A DNA stretch of 64,000 nt, taken from positions 64,001 to 128,000 of IMG/VR virus record IMGVR_UViG_3300035703_000012, one strand, 5' to 3'. The translations under genes and the position numbers were made by a program. The notes under the pieces are model-generated. The model saw nothing but the letters and a program-made list of their open reading frames with translations. It did not search any database and was not told the DNA's origin. This document shows, piece by piece, positions 42,054 to 50,946 of this stretch; positions within the stretch are counted from its first letter, which is position 1, and every line of letters begins with the position of its first letter. Origin of the DNA: a virus.

Positions 42054-43775
42054 ATGCGTCACCCGTTGTTGCTTGCGCTGAGTCTGAGCTGCCTGGTGGG
42101 CTGCCCTGCCGGAACCCCCATGGCGCTTTACATGGGCCCCAACGCCATGCCCATGAACTTCGCCATGCCCGGCACCGGCAACCTGCGGGCGCTGACCACC
42201 AGCCTGGTGCTGAAGGTGGGCGACACGCTGGACCTCGCAACGCATGTCCGACACGCCGACAGCAGCCTCGTGACCACCCCCGTGCTGTGGACCTCCAACA
42301 GCGACGCTGTCGCGTCGGTGAAGGTCAACACCGGCGTGGTCACGGGCCGCAGCGTGGGTCGAACCATCCTGACAGGCCGCTTGGCGAACAACCTGGACAG
42401 CGTCGTCGCCCTCGAGGTGAACGTCGTCGAGCAGCACACCGTGGCGCTCATCAAGGTGGAGCCGGCCACGCCCAAGCTGGAAGTCGGGCAGATGCTCAAG
42501 CTCAGCGCCCAGGTCATCCTCGCCGACGGGCAGATCAACGGCAACGTGGCCTGGGCCTCCTCCGACAGCACCATCGCCGTCGTCAACCCCACCACGGGCA
42601 CGCTCTCGGCCCTGCGCGAAGGCAAGGTTACCATCCTTGCCACCTACAGCGCGGACCTGCGCTACAAGGGCCTGGCCGAGGTCGAGATCGTCAAGGCCCT
42701 GCCCACAACCCCCTTGCCGACAACCGCTCCCATCGTGTTCGGTCCCAGTGCCACGCCCATTCCCGCGGTCGTGACCCCGCCGCCCCCGGCCCTGACGCCC
42801 GCGCCCGTGCGCACCCCCAGCCCGGCGCCCGCTTCAGGCGGCAGCGCCAGCGGCGAAGACGAGGTGGGCGTCACGGCGCCGAGCGCAGCGACCTTCCGCG
42901 CGCCAGGCTTCGTCATGGTGCGGGACTTCAGCAGCTACGCCGTGTTCTCCCTCGTCGACTTCAACCAGGTGGTCGTCGCGGACGGCACCACGCTGACGGT
43001 GACGCGCAACGCCGGCCGGTCCTGGACCGTCTTCAAGAACGTCGGCACCCAGGCCATCCGCAGCATGCACTGGTTCTCGGCCTCGGAAGGCTGGGTAGGC
43101 GGCGACAACGGCACCTTGCTCAAGGTGAGCATCCAGGATGGCGTGCTGACCACCCAGGTGCACGACTCGGGCACGACCCAACCTGTCAATTCCATCTACT
43201 TTGCTTCCAAGCAAGTGGGTTGGTTCAAGGCTTCTTACTACTCAGTTGTTAACAAGCAAACCTTGGATGGAGGCGTTACATGGGAGCCCGTGCCCGGGAA
43301 CGGCAACAGCTGGTATGACGACGGGTTTGGCGGGGCCGTTCAAGCAGCATACAACCGGCCAGGCTACAACGGGCATCACGAAGCGTTTCGAAGTTTTGAT
43401 GGCATCGTGACCAAGGTCGTTTCAGATGATGCGTCGAAATTCTCCAACGTTCGAGTCGTTCCAGGCGCTGCGTTTCTCAATTCGGAATCAGGTTGGCTTT
43501 GCACCAAAGACTGGAAAACGTTCACGCCCATTTCGTCCAACTTGCAAACGCCGAGTCAGATTCTTAGAAAACAGCTGTACGACATCTACCCCATCTCGCC
43601 CACAACCTTGTTGGCGCGTGTCGATGGCGGCTACGCACTCAGCCGCGACGGTGGCGCGTTGTGGTCCGACCCGGTCAAGGACCTGAACAGCTTTTCAAGC
43701 GTGAAGCCGGTCAGCGAGACGCAGATGTGGGCTCACACGGACTACGGCGAGCTGTACCGCGCCGGTACGCCCTGA
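42054..43775 (+). CDS. lipoprotein with Big2 domains and beta-propeller (BNR) repeats
   Basis: 573 aa. Lipobox LVGC with C17 after a hydrophobic signal (PLLLALSLSC). Residues about 45-115 and 130-210 are two Big2-type Ig domains (VLKVGDTLDL.., LWTSNSDAVASV.., VTGRSVGRTILTG). A Pro/Thr/Ala linker (220-285) follows, then BNR/YCF48-like repeats (NAGRSWTVF, SEGWVGGDNGTLL, DGGVTWEPV, DGGALWSDP). It is predicted to be anchored outside the cell membrane. Candidate roles are host surface change or blocking superinfection. ATG 42054 follows AGGAG at good spacing; the frame is open upstream. About 43190-43660 is lower in GC than its surroundings. Confidence 0.85.
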   Translation: MRHPLLLALSLSCLVGCPAGTPMALYMGPNAMPMNFAMPGTGNLRALTTSLVLKVGDTLDLATHVRHADSSLVTTPVLWTSNSDAVASVKVNTGVVTGRSVGRTILTGRLANNLDSVVALEVNVVEQHTVALIKVEPATPKLEVGQMLKLSAQVILADGQINGNVAWASSDSTIAVVNPTTGTLSALREGKVTILATYSADLRYKGLAEVEIVKALPTTPLPTTAPIVFGPSATPIPAVVTPPPPALTPAPVRTPSPAPASGGSASGEDEVGVTAPSAATFRAPGFVMVRDFSSYAVFSLVDFNQVVVADGTTLTVTRNAGRSWTVFKNVGTQAIRSMHWFSASEGWVGGDNGTLLKVSIQDGVLTTQVHDSGTTQPVNSIYFASKQVGWFKASYYSVVNKQTLDGGVTWEPVPGNGNSWYDDGFGGAVQAAYNRPGYNGHHEAFRSFDGIVTKVVSDDASKFSNVRVVPGAAFLNSESGWLCTKDWKTFTPISSNLQTPSQILRKQLYDIYPISPTTLLARVDGGYALSRDGGALWSDPVKDLNSFSSVKPVSETQMWAHTDYGELYRAGTP

Positions 43776-43832
43776 GGCGTAACCAGCGGACGGGTCTGCG
43801 GGCCTGCCCACTTTTTGCCCGAGGCTGCGCGC

Positions 43833-43838
43833 TACACT
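43833..43838 (+). promoter_or_regulatory. -10 box for a leaderless transcript
   Basis: GCTACACT with TACACT ending exactly 6 bases before ATG 43845. No ribosome site is present before that ATG. Confidence 0.55.
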
Positions 43839-43844
43839 GCGGCC

Positions 43845-44294
43845 ATGCCTCGTTACCTTGCTGATCAGATCGACCCGGCCACGCTGCACCTGGTGGTGGA
43901 CCAGCCCTTTCTGGACCACCTCGAGGAGCTGACGCAGCGGGCGGTCGCGATCGCGCAATTCCAGCAGCTCGTCGTGCTCATCCACCACCAGACGGTGGAG
44001 GAGGAAGGCACGCGCAAGGAGAAGCTGGTCTACCGCACCTACGCGCCGGAGATGTTCCACCGGGGCCTGGTGCGCTGCCCGCGGGACGCCGACGCGCTCT
44101 GGGAGCAACAGAACCAGCGCCCGCGTTACTTCCCTTCGATCCTCGTGGCGCCTAGACAGCCCATGTGGAGCGCGCCCGAGGTGGTGGTCAGCAAGCCCAG
44201 CCTCTGCGAGGGCTGCCAGCACTACCTGCGCCGGCAGACCACCGGCGACTGCCACGGCCTCGCCTACCAGGCTCTGGAGCCGCCCGTTCCGTGA
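43845..44294 (+). CDS. unknown protein with C-terminal Cys motif
   Basis: 149 aa. Helical N-terminal part, then CEGC..C near the C-terminus, perhaps metal-binding. Leaderless start is likely. First of five closely overlapping genes. Confidence 0.74.
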   Translation: MPRYLADQIDPATLHLVVDQPFLDHLEELTQRAVAIAQFQQLVVLIHHQTVEEEGTRKEKLVYRTYAPEMFHRGLVRCPRDADALWEQQNQRPRYFPSILVAPRQPMWSAPEVVVSKPSLCEGCQHYLRRQTTGDCHGLAYQALEPPVP

Positions 44295-44458
44295 GCGGCA
44301 CCTACCTGCGCGTCACCGCGGACGAGTTCAAGCTGGTCTGCCCGCACTGCGACAGCACGCTCGAGGAGGTGTTCGTGCACCGGCTTTACGAGCTGACCTT
44401 CGAGTGCCCTTACTGCCTGGCGGAGGTGCAGCTGTGCGTGACGCTCAGCCCGGCGTGA
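44291..44458 (+). CDS. small zinc-ribbon protein
   Basis: 55 aa. CPHC and CPYC 22 residues apart make a classic single zinc ribbon. GTG start overlaps the preceding stop, and the next GTG overlaps its own stop. Confidence 0.75.
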   Translation: MSGTYLRVTADEFKLVCPHCDSTLEEVFVHRLYELTFECPYCLAEVQLCVTLSPA

Positions 44459-44784
44459 TCCCCTTCTGGGTGACGCTGGTGGCAAAGCTGCCCAGCTCAC
44501 ACCTGCTGAAGGTGGCGCCTATGCGGCCGTGCCGGGTGGGGGCGATCGACTCGGGTTGCGAAGTGAGCTGGCAGCCCGTGCCGGGCGTGCTGGCTGTGGG
44601 CTACCGGGCCGAGCACCTGGAGGCCGTGCCCGCGCTGCTGCGCATCCCCGCAGGCGTGCTCGAAGCGCTGCCGGCCGAGGCCGTGAGCCTGCCTTTCTTG
44701 TGGATCTGGCCGGACCGCCAGCTGCACTCGTACCGCTGGGCGGACCTCGCCCAGGCCCTGACGCTGGAGGACCCCACACCATGA
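44455..44784 (+). CDS. unknown protein
   Basis: 109 aa. GTG 44455 overlaps the zinc-ribbon gene's stop. Beta-rich, with Trp-containing strands (FLWIWPDRQLHSYRW). No family recognised. Confidence 0.7.
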   Translation: MIPFWVTLVAKLPSSHLLKVAPMRPCRVGAIDSGCEVSWQPVPGVLAVGYRAEHLEAVPALLRIPAGVLEALPAEAVSLPFLWIWPDRQLHSYRWADLAQALTLEDPTP

Positions 44785-45128
44785 CCCTGCCGCGCCTCGC
44801 CAAGATTCCAAGCCATGTCGGGCAGTACAGCGACATGCGCTGGCAGTACGACATGGCCCTGCCGCTCCCTGGCGCCACGGTGCAGACCATCCTGTTCGGG
44901 GAGATGGACCCGGCCGAGGCCGAGACACGGTTGCTCGCGCTGAAAGCGGCCTTTGAGGCGGATCAACGCGCGAGCCTGAACGCGCCGGCCACCTGGCACA
45001 ACGTGGGCCTGTACGTGGCCCCCACCGGGCACGTCACGGGCGTGTACCAGCTGAGCACCCTGTGGGCGCCGCCCAAGCCCTACTGGGACAACTACCCAGA
45101 CGAGCCCCCCACCTACCTGCCCGCTTGA
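44781..45128 (+). CDS. unknown protein
   Basis: 115 aa, ATGA-coupled. It has a helical middle (EAETRLLALKAAFEAD) and a Pro/Trp/Tyr-rich end. No family recognised. Confidence 0.72.
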   Translation: MTLPRLAKIPSHVGQYSDMRWQYDMALPLPGATVQTILFGEMDPAEAETRLLALKAAFEADQRASLNAPATWHNVGLYVAPTGHVTGVYQLSTLWAPPKPYWDNYPDEPPTYLPA

Positions 45129-45148
45129 GCGGGCTTTCGAGGTCTTCT

Positions 45149-45526
45149 ATGCCCCTGGCCATCACCCCCGGGCGCACGCTGACCCTGCTGGGCACCCGCG
45201 ACGAGCTGCTGCGGGAGCTCGCGCCGCTGGCGCCCCTGCACGTCATGCTGCGCCTGGTGGCCCCCACCACCACCAAGTACAAGGTCACGGCCGAGGCCCT
45301 GCACGACGCCCACCAGCAGCCCCGCTCGCTGGCCTGCCCGGCGCTGCTGCACGGCAAAGCCGTGGCCGCGGGGCTGGTCCAAGTTGGCATCCTGACGCCC
45401 GCTGGTTTCCACACGGGCGAAGCCGCCTGTCACCACTGCCAGCACCAGCTGCTCTGCGCTGTGGACGGACAAACACGTCTTTTCAAGGCGCTGACCGCCC
45501 AAATACCGCAGGAAAACTCGGCTTAA
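45149..45526 (+). CDS. unknown protein with C-terminal Cys cluster
   Basis: 125 aa. CHHCQHQLLC near residue 93 may bind a metal. No strong ribosome site (CGAGGTC). No family recognised. Confidence 0.7.
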   Translation: MPLAITPGRTLTLLGTRDELLRELAPLAPLHVMLRLVAPTTTKYKVTAEALHDAHQQPRSLACPALLHGKAVAAGLVQVGILTPAGFHTGEAACHHCQHQLLCAVDGQTRLFKALTAQIPQENSA

Positions 45527-45537
45527 GCTTGTGATAA

Positions 45538-45566
45538 TTGACACATATTCGTTTGCTCGCTAGGAT
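45538..45566 (+). promoter_or_regulatory. sigma-70-type promoter
   Basis: TTGACA, 17 bases, TAGGAT: consensus -35 and optimal spacing. The expected start near 45573 falls on the ribosome site of the gene beginning at 45580, so the leader would be nearly absent. Confidence 0.75.
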
Positions 45567-45579
45567 GCAGGAGGTGCCC

Positions 45580-45828
45580 ATGCCCGTACAAATCGCGGTG
45601 GACGACGCCGATGTCGAGGTCTTGCTCGAGATTCGAAAAAGCCTGCAAGGCCACCCCGTGCGCTACTGGTGGGAGCCTGCCGCCGGCAGACAGCAACGCC
45701 CCGTGAAGCCCACTCACGTCAGCATTGTGGCCGAGGAGGCGCAGTTCGTGGAGTACGTCCTTTTCGAGCTCGCCAAGCACCGGCGGATGCGCCAGGCCCT
45801 GCACAAAACTTTGCCTCGTCTCTCGTAG
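45580..45828 (+). CDS. small unknown protein
   Basis: 82 aa, mixed alpha/beta with a YWWEP segment. ATG 45580 follows AGGAGG; an in-frame ATG 45565 lies within the promoter. It heads the unit with the DHH protein. Confidence 0.72.
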   Translation: MPVQIAVDDADVEVLLEIRKSLQGHPVRYWWEPAAGRQQRPVKPTHVSIVAEEAQFVEYVLFELAKHRRMRQALHKTLPRLS

Positions 45829-45840
45829 AAAGGACCGATT

Positions 45841-46881
45841 GTGGAGCGCATTCTCGCCTTGTGCCACAACGACCTGGACGGCATCGCCGCCTCAGTCGCG
45901 CTCAACCAAGCCCATCCCGAGGCCCACGTCTGCATCCGCTACGTGGACTACGGCACCGTGAACCAGGCCTTGCTGAAGGGCCTGGAAGCCAAGCGGTCTT
46001 ATGACCGCATCATTCTCGCGGACATCAGCTTCGAGGCCTACGACCCGCTCAAGCGTTACGCCGACGTGGCGACGCAGCAGCTCGTCAACCAGCAGCTGCC
46101 GGCGGCCATCGTGGCGTACACCCAGGCGGGCGGCGAGCTCGTGCTGCTCGACCACCACCCGCGGGCGCTGCACACGCGCACCATGTACGCGAACCACCTG
46201 CACCCGGACTCCATCACGGAGACGCAGGACGCCCAGGGCACGGCCCGAGCGGGCTCCGAGCTTGCGGGCCGGTACTTCTGCCAGGTCTCGGGCTGCGACA
46301 ACGAGGAGACGACAGCCGCCCTGCTCGAGTTGATGGAGCTGGCCGGCGAGTACGACACCTGGCGCAACCCCCACGGGTACGGCGGGTTGCTCGCCATGGC
46401 CGTGATGCTCATGCACGACCCGCACCTCGTCAAGCAGGAGCTGGAGCTCGCGCTGCTCGAAAAGACGCTGTTTCCCGAGTTCAGCTACGCGCTGGCGCTC
46501 GAGGGCTCGCGGCTGGCGGACTACGTGCAGCTGGCCGAGGCCGAGTTCGAAGCGGTGCTGCAGGCTGCGCTGGCGACCCGCGTGGTGCACAGCCCGCTGC
46601 TCACCGAGGTGCACGTCACGGACTACCCGAGCCTGATCGCCGAGCGCGTCTACATGGAGACCCGCGGCGTCGTGCTGGTGCGCTACCAGGCCGACCGGCT
46701 GAAGGCCGACAAAATCAGCCTGCGGCGGCACCCGGCCTGCGCTGTGGACCTCAACGCGCTGCTCAACCCCTTCGGAGGGGGCGGGCACGCGGCGGCAGCC
46801 GGCCTCAAGCTTAAGCCCGGCGAGCTACCCGAGCTGGCGTTCACGCTCGCCAACGCGCTCACGGCCGTTCGCAGCGCCTGA
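45841..46881 (+). CDS. DHH-family phosphoesterase (nanoRNase / pAp-phosphatase type)
   Basis: 346 aa. Metal-binding motifs are in order: HNDLDG (D11, D13), ADIS (60-63), LLDHHPR (DHH at 104-106), and a DHHA1 motif GGGGHAAAAG near the C-terminus that binds the nucleic acid end. This layout is that of NrnA/NrnB-type enzymes, which degrade very short oligonucleotides or pAp. In a phage it could recycle nucleotides from host DNA or RNA. GTG 45841 follows AAAGGA. Expressed from the promoter at 45538. Confidence 0.87.
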   Translation: MERILALCHNDLDGIAASVALNQAHPEAHVCIRYVDYGTVNQALLKGLEAKRSYDRIILADISFEAYDPLKRYADVATQQLVNQQLPAAIVAYTQAGGELVLLDHHPRALHTRTMYANHLHPDSITETQDAQGTARAGSELAGRYFCQVSGCDNEETTAALLELMELAGEYDTWRNPHGYGGLLAMAVMLMHDPHLVKQELELALLEKTLFPEFSYALALEGSRLADYVQLAEAEFEAVLQAALATRVVHSPLLTEVHVTDYPSLIAERVYMETRGVVLVRYQADRLKADKISLRRHPACAVDLNALLNPFGGGGHAAAAGLKLKPGELPELAFTLANALTAVRSA

Positions 46882-46967
46882 GCCCTCCACCTCACGAACG
46901 CACCGTGCACCTGGCCCTTGGCAGCCGGGTTGCGGGGCGTTGCCCTTTGAAAGGAGTCTCCAGCCCT

Positions 46968-47387
46968 GTGGGCAACCGACAAATCACGCTGTCGAGCCGG
47001 TTCTTGATCGACTACTTCTTCGAGAACTTCGCGCAGACCCTGCCGCTGCTCATTCAGGAGAACGAAAAGCGCTTCAACGGCGCCCGGCGCAAGAAGAAGC
47101 TGCTGGAGCTGTGGTGGCACAACCTGTTCTCCATCGCCACCGAAGACAAGGCCACCTGCCCGCCTTACCGGAAGCGCCAGGCCGAAAAAAACGCCTGGTA
47201 CGCCTGGTACGAAACCCACACGCTGTTCTGGTTCGAGGACCAGGTCTACTGGCCCGGCGACACCCGCCTGTGCGACCTCTGCGAGAACCGCCTGGTTTGC
47301 GCCCTCAAAGACGAGCCGATCGGCAAGTTCAAGTACGCGAAGCCGGCCCGCAGCCGCAAGTCACCTGCCGCTCCCCCACCCCTCTGA
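46968..47387 (+). CDS. unknown protein with Cys cluster
   Basis: 139 aa. Aromatic-rich (NAWYAWYETHTLFWF), then CDLCENRLVC near residue 107. GTG 46968 is 12 bases after AAAGGAG. The C-terminus is basic. The following GHKL gene and the gene at 49128 also carry or neighbour CxxC..C motifs of the type CENC..C. Confidence 0.7.
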   Translation: MGNRQITLSSRFLIDYFFENFAQTLPLLIQENEKRFNGARRKKKLLELWWHNLFSIATEDKATCPPYRKRQAEKNAWYAWYETHTLFWFEDQVYWPGDTRLCDLCENRLVCALKDEPIGKFKYAKPARSRKSPAAPPPL

Positions 47388-47398
47388 AGGAGCCTTTC

Positions 47399-49135
47399 AT
47401 GACCTCTCAACTCATCGTGGCCGACCGCATCCGGTCGACCATCAAGCGCATGTTTTCGGGCAGCCACGCCGAGGTCTTCTCCGAGCTGCTGCAGAACGCC
47501 CAGCGGGTCAAGGCCACCCGCGTCGACTTCAGGATCGCGCGCACGGACGCCGTGACGCTGCACTACCAGGACAACGGTCCCGGGCTCGCCGATGCCGACG
47601 CGTTCTTCCGGCTGCTCGCCTTGGGTGCCAGCGGCTACGACGCCGAGACCGAGCAGGCTCAGAACCCGATGGGCTTCGGCTTCAACAGCCTGCTGGCCCA
47701 CGAGGACGTCGACGCCGTGCTGGTGCGCTCGCGCGGGCTCAGCCTGCACATCGAGGCGGCCCGCTGGTGGCAAGACGCGAGCTACGCCGAGGGCTGGCGC
47801 GAGCGGCTCGTGCCGTGCGAGGACCAGTACGGCCTGGCGCTCTCCGTGCACTACAAGCCGACGGCCGGTCGCAACCACAGCTGGCAGACCTTCGACGCCT
47901 ACGTCGAGGGCGAGCTGCGCCGGCAGGCCGAGACCTACTTCGGTTTTTTCGGCGTGACCATCAACGAGGTGCCGGTGGCCCAGAAGCTGCCCAGCAGCAT
48001 CGACCCGGCCGTGTGCGAGCCTGTGCTGTGCGTCGAGGGGCAGCTGGCAGACGGCACGCCCATCCGCTGGCTGCGTGGGAAGGAGAACAGCTTCTACAAC
48101 CTGTTCGTGCGCTGGTACGGGCAGATGATGTCCGAGAACCTGCCAAGTCGCATTCCCAATTGCTGGACGCTGTACCTGGACGTGACGCAGGGGCAGCCGG
48201 TGGATCTGGTCGCGCCCACGCGCAAGAGCGTGATCCGCAACGACAAGTTCGAGCGGGTGCTGGCCGAGGCCAAGGCCGTGCTGTTCCACGCGCTCAACGC
48301 CCGGCCGACGCTGCCGGTCGCAGGCGTGCGGGCTCTTTACGACATGGCCCCGGACCTGTTCGATGCCCACAGCCGCTTCGGGCTGCTGCGCACGGGCCCG
48401 CTCTCGGAGGTCCGCGACCCCGAGGTCGTCACCCAGGCCGAGGTTGACAAGTTGCTGGCGGCCCAGAAGCTCTACAAGCTGGATTCCGACGTGCACGTCG
48501 TGAGCGAGGGGCTGTACCGCACCACCTGCTGCACGGCAGAGGGCCTGGACAGTTTCTTGCCGTACGCCCCCAAGGGCCACACGCTCGCCCAGAGCGTGCT
48601 GCTGCCTGAAAACTGGGGCACGGTGCCGATGCTCACGTGTTTCTGGCGCAAGGGCCAGCCTTACGAGCGCCAGCCGGCTTACGGCTTCAAGCTGTTCGAG
48701 CCAGGCGAGGTCGCCTGGATGGCCGAGGGCGCCGAGCCTGACGACAGCGACTTCAAGGCGCTGCCGGCCAAGGCCGTGGTGCACGTGGGTGAAAGCAAGG
48801 AAGACAGCCTGGACGAGCTCGACGTGTGTGTCGGTCTCAAGGGCAGCTTCGAGGCGTACCTCGACGCCCACGCCAAGAACTGGCTGAGCGGCAACGCCGA
48901 CGAGGAGGCCACGCAGGACGCCTGCTGGGACCTCAAGCGTCGGTTGCGCGGCAACGCCGTCGCGGCCAGCTTCACGCTGGCGAGCTTCACGCCGTTCCTG
49001 GCCGACGACGAGTTCGTTTTGGCCTGCAAGCTCGGCTACAAGAAGCTGGCCGAACCCGTCGATCGCCCCGAGCCCTCGCATGTGACCGTCACGACGAGCC
49101 AGGGCAGAAAGCTGAAGTTCGAGCTGTATGGCTAA
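47399..49135 (+). CDS. GHKL (Hsp90/MORC-like) ATPase
   Basis: 578 aa. N-terminal ATPase signatures: FSELLQNAQ (E29, N33), DNGPG (58-62) and MGFGFNSLL (91-99) are boxes N, G1 and G2 of the Bergerat fold shared by gyrase B, Hsp90, histidine kinases and MutL. No kinase or topoisomerase domain follows; the layout best fits Hsp90/MORC-like proteins that clamp shut on ATP. The C-terminal 300 residues are unrecognised. ATG 47399 follows AAGGAG. Such ATPases occur in some defence systems, but here a role in phage chromosome handling or protein folding is equally open. Confidence 0.8.
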   Translation: MTSQLIVADRIRSTIKRMFSGSHAEVFSELLQNAQRVKATRVDFRIARTDAVTLHYQDNGPGLADADAFFRLLALGASGYDAETEQAQNPMGFGFNSLLAHEDVDAVLVRSRGLSLHIEAARWWQDASYAEGWRERLVPCEDQYGLALSVHYKPTAGRNHSWQTFDAYVEGELRRQAETYFGFFGVTINEVPVAQKLPSSIDPAVCEPVLCVEGQLADGTPIRWLRGKENSFYNLFVRWYGQMMSENLPSRIPNCWTLYLDVTQGQPVDLVAPTRKSVIRNDKFERVLAEAKAVLFHALNARPTLPVAGVRALYDMAPDLFDAHSRFGLLRTGPLSEVRDPEVVTQAEVDKLLAAQKLYKLDSDVHVVSEGLYRTTCCTAEGLDSFLPYAPKGHTLAQSVLLPENWGTVPMLTCFWRKGQPYERQPAYGFKLFEPGEVAWMAEGAEPDDSDFKALPAKAVVHVGESKEDSLDELDVCVGLKGSFEAYLDAHAKNWLSGNADEEATQDACWDLKRRLRGNAVAASFTLASFTPFLADDEFVLACKLGYKKLAEPVDRPEPSHVTVTTSQGRKLKFELYG

Positions 49136-49520
49136 CATCAACCTGGAAAGCTACCGCCTCAAGCAGGCCGAGGCCGGCACGCACGACCTCGAAACCGTCG
49201 TGGCGCGCTGGCTGAAGCAAACCACCGTCGGCAAGTCGCACGCCAGCCTGGCAAGCCCCAAGGCCCCCATGCTGGTGCTGCGGCACCGCGACGGCAGCCA
49301 CAGCGCCCACTTCAGCGTGCGCTGCGACCTCTGGAACCACTTCGGGAACGAAACGGACAGCCGCGTCGTGCTGGTCTACGACGGACAGCACCCGCGCGTG
49401 CTGGCAGCCGTCTCGCCCTGCGAGAACTGCGTGCACGCCCTGGCCTGCAGCCTGGCGAGCGAGCGCCAGCACCAACACACCCCCGCTCAGTCGTGGGCTC
49501 AGTTGTCAGAAAAAAGCTAA
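49128..49520 (+). CDS. unknown protein with CENC..C motif
   Basis: 130 aa, starts 8 bases inside the GHKL gene. A central beta region is followed by CENCVHALAC near residue 108, similar to CDLCENRLVC of the gene at 46968. Possibly the three genes form one module. Function unknown. Confidence 0.72.
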   Translation: MANINLESYRLKQAEAGTHDLETVVARWLKQTTVGKSHASLASPKAPMLVLRHRDGSHSAHFSVRCDLWNHFGNETDSRVVLVYDGQHPRVLAAVSPCENCVHALACSLASERQHQHTPAQSWAQLSEKS

Positions 49521-49558
49521 AAACAAGCACATCAAGCAAGGCAAAAGTGACAAATCGG

Positions 49559-49588
49559 TTGACCTGAACAAAGGCCGATTGCTACACT
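49559..49588 (+). promoter_or_regulatory. sigma-70-type promoter for thyX
   Basis: TTGACC, 18 bases, TACACT. The start is expected near 49595, 22 bases before ATG 49617, leaving room for the GGAGG site. Confidence 0.72.
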
Positions 49589-49616
49589 TGGCCCACGTGC
49601 TCGCAGGAGGTGTGCC

Positions 49617-50441
49617 ATGGCCCGGTGTGTCATTCCCGCCGCAGAGGCGCTGCTTGACCAGCCCCTGTCGGTGCTCGACGAGGGGTTCGTGCGCCTGGTC
49701 GACTACATGGGCGGTGACGCCCGCGTGGTGCAGGCCGCTCGCGTCTCCTACGGCGAGGGCACCAAGACCGTTCGCGAGGACGCCGGGCTCATCGACTACC
49801 TGATGCGCCACGACCACACCAGCCCGTTCGAGCAGGTGGCGATCGTGGTGCACCTGAAGCTGCCTCTCTTCATCATGGCGCAGCTGGTGCGCCACCGCAC
49901 GGCCAAGCTCAACAGCCTGTCCGCGCGCTACAGCAAGATGGCCGACCAGTTCTACACGCCAAGCTCCGCGGAGCTGCGCGCGCAGGGCAGCGGCAACAAG
50001 CAGGTGGGCGAGGGCGCCTTGCCGGAGGACGCCGGCTTCAACCTGGCGTGCGCCATCGAGTCCCACACGACGCTCGCCTACGAGCGTTACGAGGAATTGC
50101 TCGCCGAAGGCCTCAGCCGCGAGCAGGCGCGCATGGTCTTGCCGCAGAACCTCTACACCGAGTGTTACTGGCAGGCGGACCTGCACAACCTCTTCCACTT
50201 CCTGCAGCTGCGGCTGCACCCGCATGCGCAAGCCGAGATCCAGGTCTACGCGCAGGCGCTGCTGGTGCTGGCCGAGGCCGTCGCGCCGCTGTGCACGGCG
50301 TCTTTCAAGCGACACCGGCTCCACGGCCGACGCTTCTCGGCCGACGAGCTTGCCGCCTTGCGGACCTGGCTGACGCACGGTGCGCCCCCGGCGCTTTCCG
50401 AGCGTCAGGCGGGCGAGCTCAAGGCGAAGCTGGGGCTGTAG
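49617..50441 (+). CDS. thyX: flavin-dependent thymidylate synthase ThyX
   Basis: 274 aa. The ThyX signature RHR-x7-S is present at R92-H93-R94 to S102 (RHRTAKLNSLSARYS); the usual NE of the motif is NS here. The RHDHTSPFEQ segment before it and LPQNLYTECYW after it are also typical. It makes dTMP from dUMP using FAD and methylene-tetrahydrofolate. With thymidylate kinase at 51384 it would supply dTTP for phage DNA. ATG 49617 follows AGGAGG. Confidence 0.94.
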   Translation: MARCVIPAAEALLDQPLSVLDEGFVRLVDYMGGDARVVQAARVSYGEGTKTVREDAGLIDYLMRHDHTSPFEQVAIVVHLKLPLFIMAQLVRHRTAKLNSLSARYSKMADQFYTPSSAELRAQGSGNKQVGEGALPEDAGFNLACAIESHTTLAYERYEELLAEGLSREQARMVLPQNLYTECYWQADLHNLFHFLQLRLHPHAQAEIQVYAQALLVLAEAVAPLCTASFKRHRLHGRRFSADELAALRTWLTHGAPPALSERQAGELKAKLGL

Positions 50442-50442
50442 C

Positions 50443-50946
50443 GTGCGGGCAAGCCGTGCCTGCCGCCAGCAGCTCGAGGCCGCGCAGCGGCCCCGGCAGT
50501 GCGCCGTGTCCGGGTGCACGGCCCACCAGCTGACCATCCACCACATCCAGCCCGTCGCCCTGGGCGGCGACCACCCTCACAACCTGACCTACATGTGCGA
50601 AGCCCACCATGCGCTCATCGAGCGCTACGTGTTCTGGGAGCGCGCCAAGCTTGCCCCTGCGGTGGCCAAGGAGCTGCTCGCGCTCGCGCGGGCCTTCGAC
50701 GCCAGCCGGGTTCACCCGCTGGAGCTGCCCGTGGCCAAGGCCCGCAGCAAGGCGCTCTGGCAGCAGCTCGACGCCTTGCCTGCCGTGCAGGGCTTCAGCT
50801 GGTGGCAGGTCGCCTTCGAGCGGGCCTGCCACTGGGCGCGCCACCAGGTCTGCGTGCGGGAGGTCAAGCCCAAGCGGGCGTTGATCGAAGCGCCGTGGTT
50901 CTACCCGCGGCTGAAAGGATTTCCCCATGACGTTGCATCTCGGTAA
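50443..50946 (+). CDS. HNH endonuclease
   Basis: 167 aa. C..C (AVSGC) then IHHIQPVALGGDHPHNLTYMC..HH gives the His-Asn-His core with a Cys4-type zinc site. GTG 50443 lies just after the thyX stop. It could be a free-standing homing endonuclease or a packaging-type HNH nuclease. The C-terminal 90 residues are helical and unrecognised. Confidence 0.85.
   Translation: MRASRACRQQLEAAQRPRQCAVSGCTAHQLTIHHIQPVALGGDHPHNLTYMCEAHHALIERYVFWERAKLAPAVAKELLALARAFDASRVHPLELPVAKARSKALWQQLDALPAVQGFSWWQVAFERACHWARHQVCVREVKPKRALIEAPWFYPRLKGFPHDVASR

Noticed and set aside
47246-49141. 631-codon minus-strand open frame
   Set aside because: Opposite the GHKL ATPase, whose motifs are clear; the minus frame has none.
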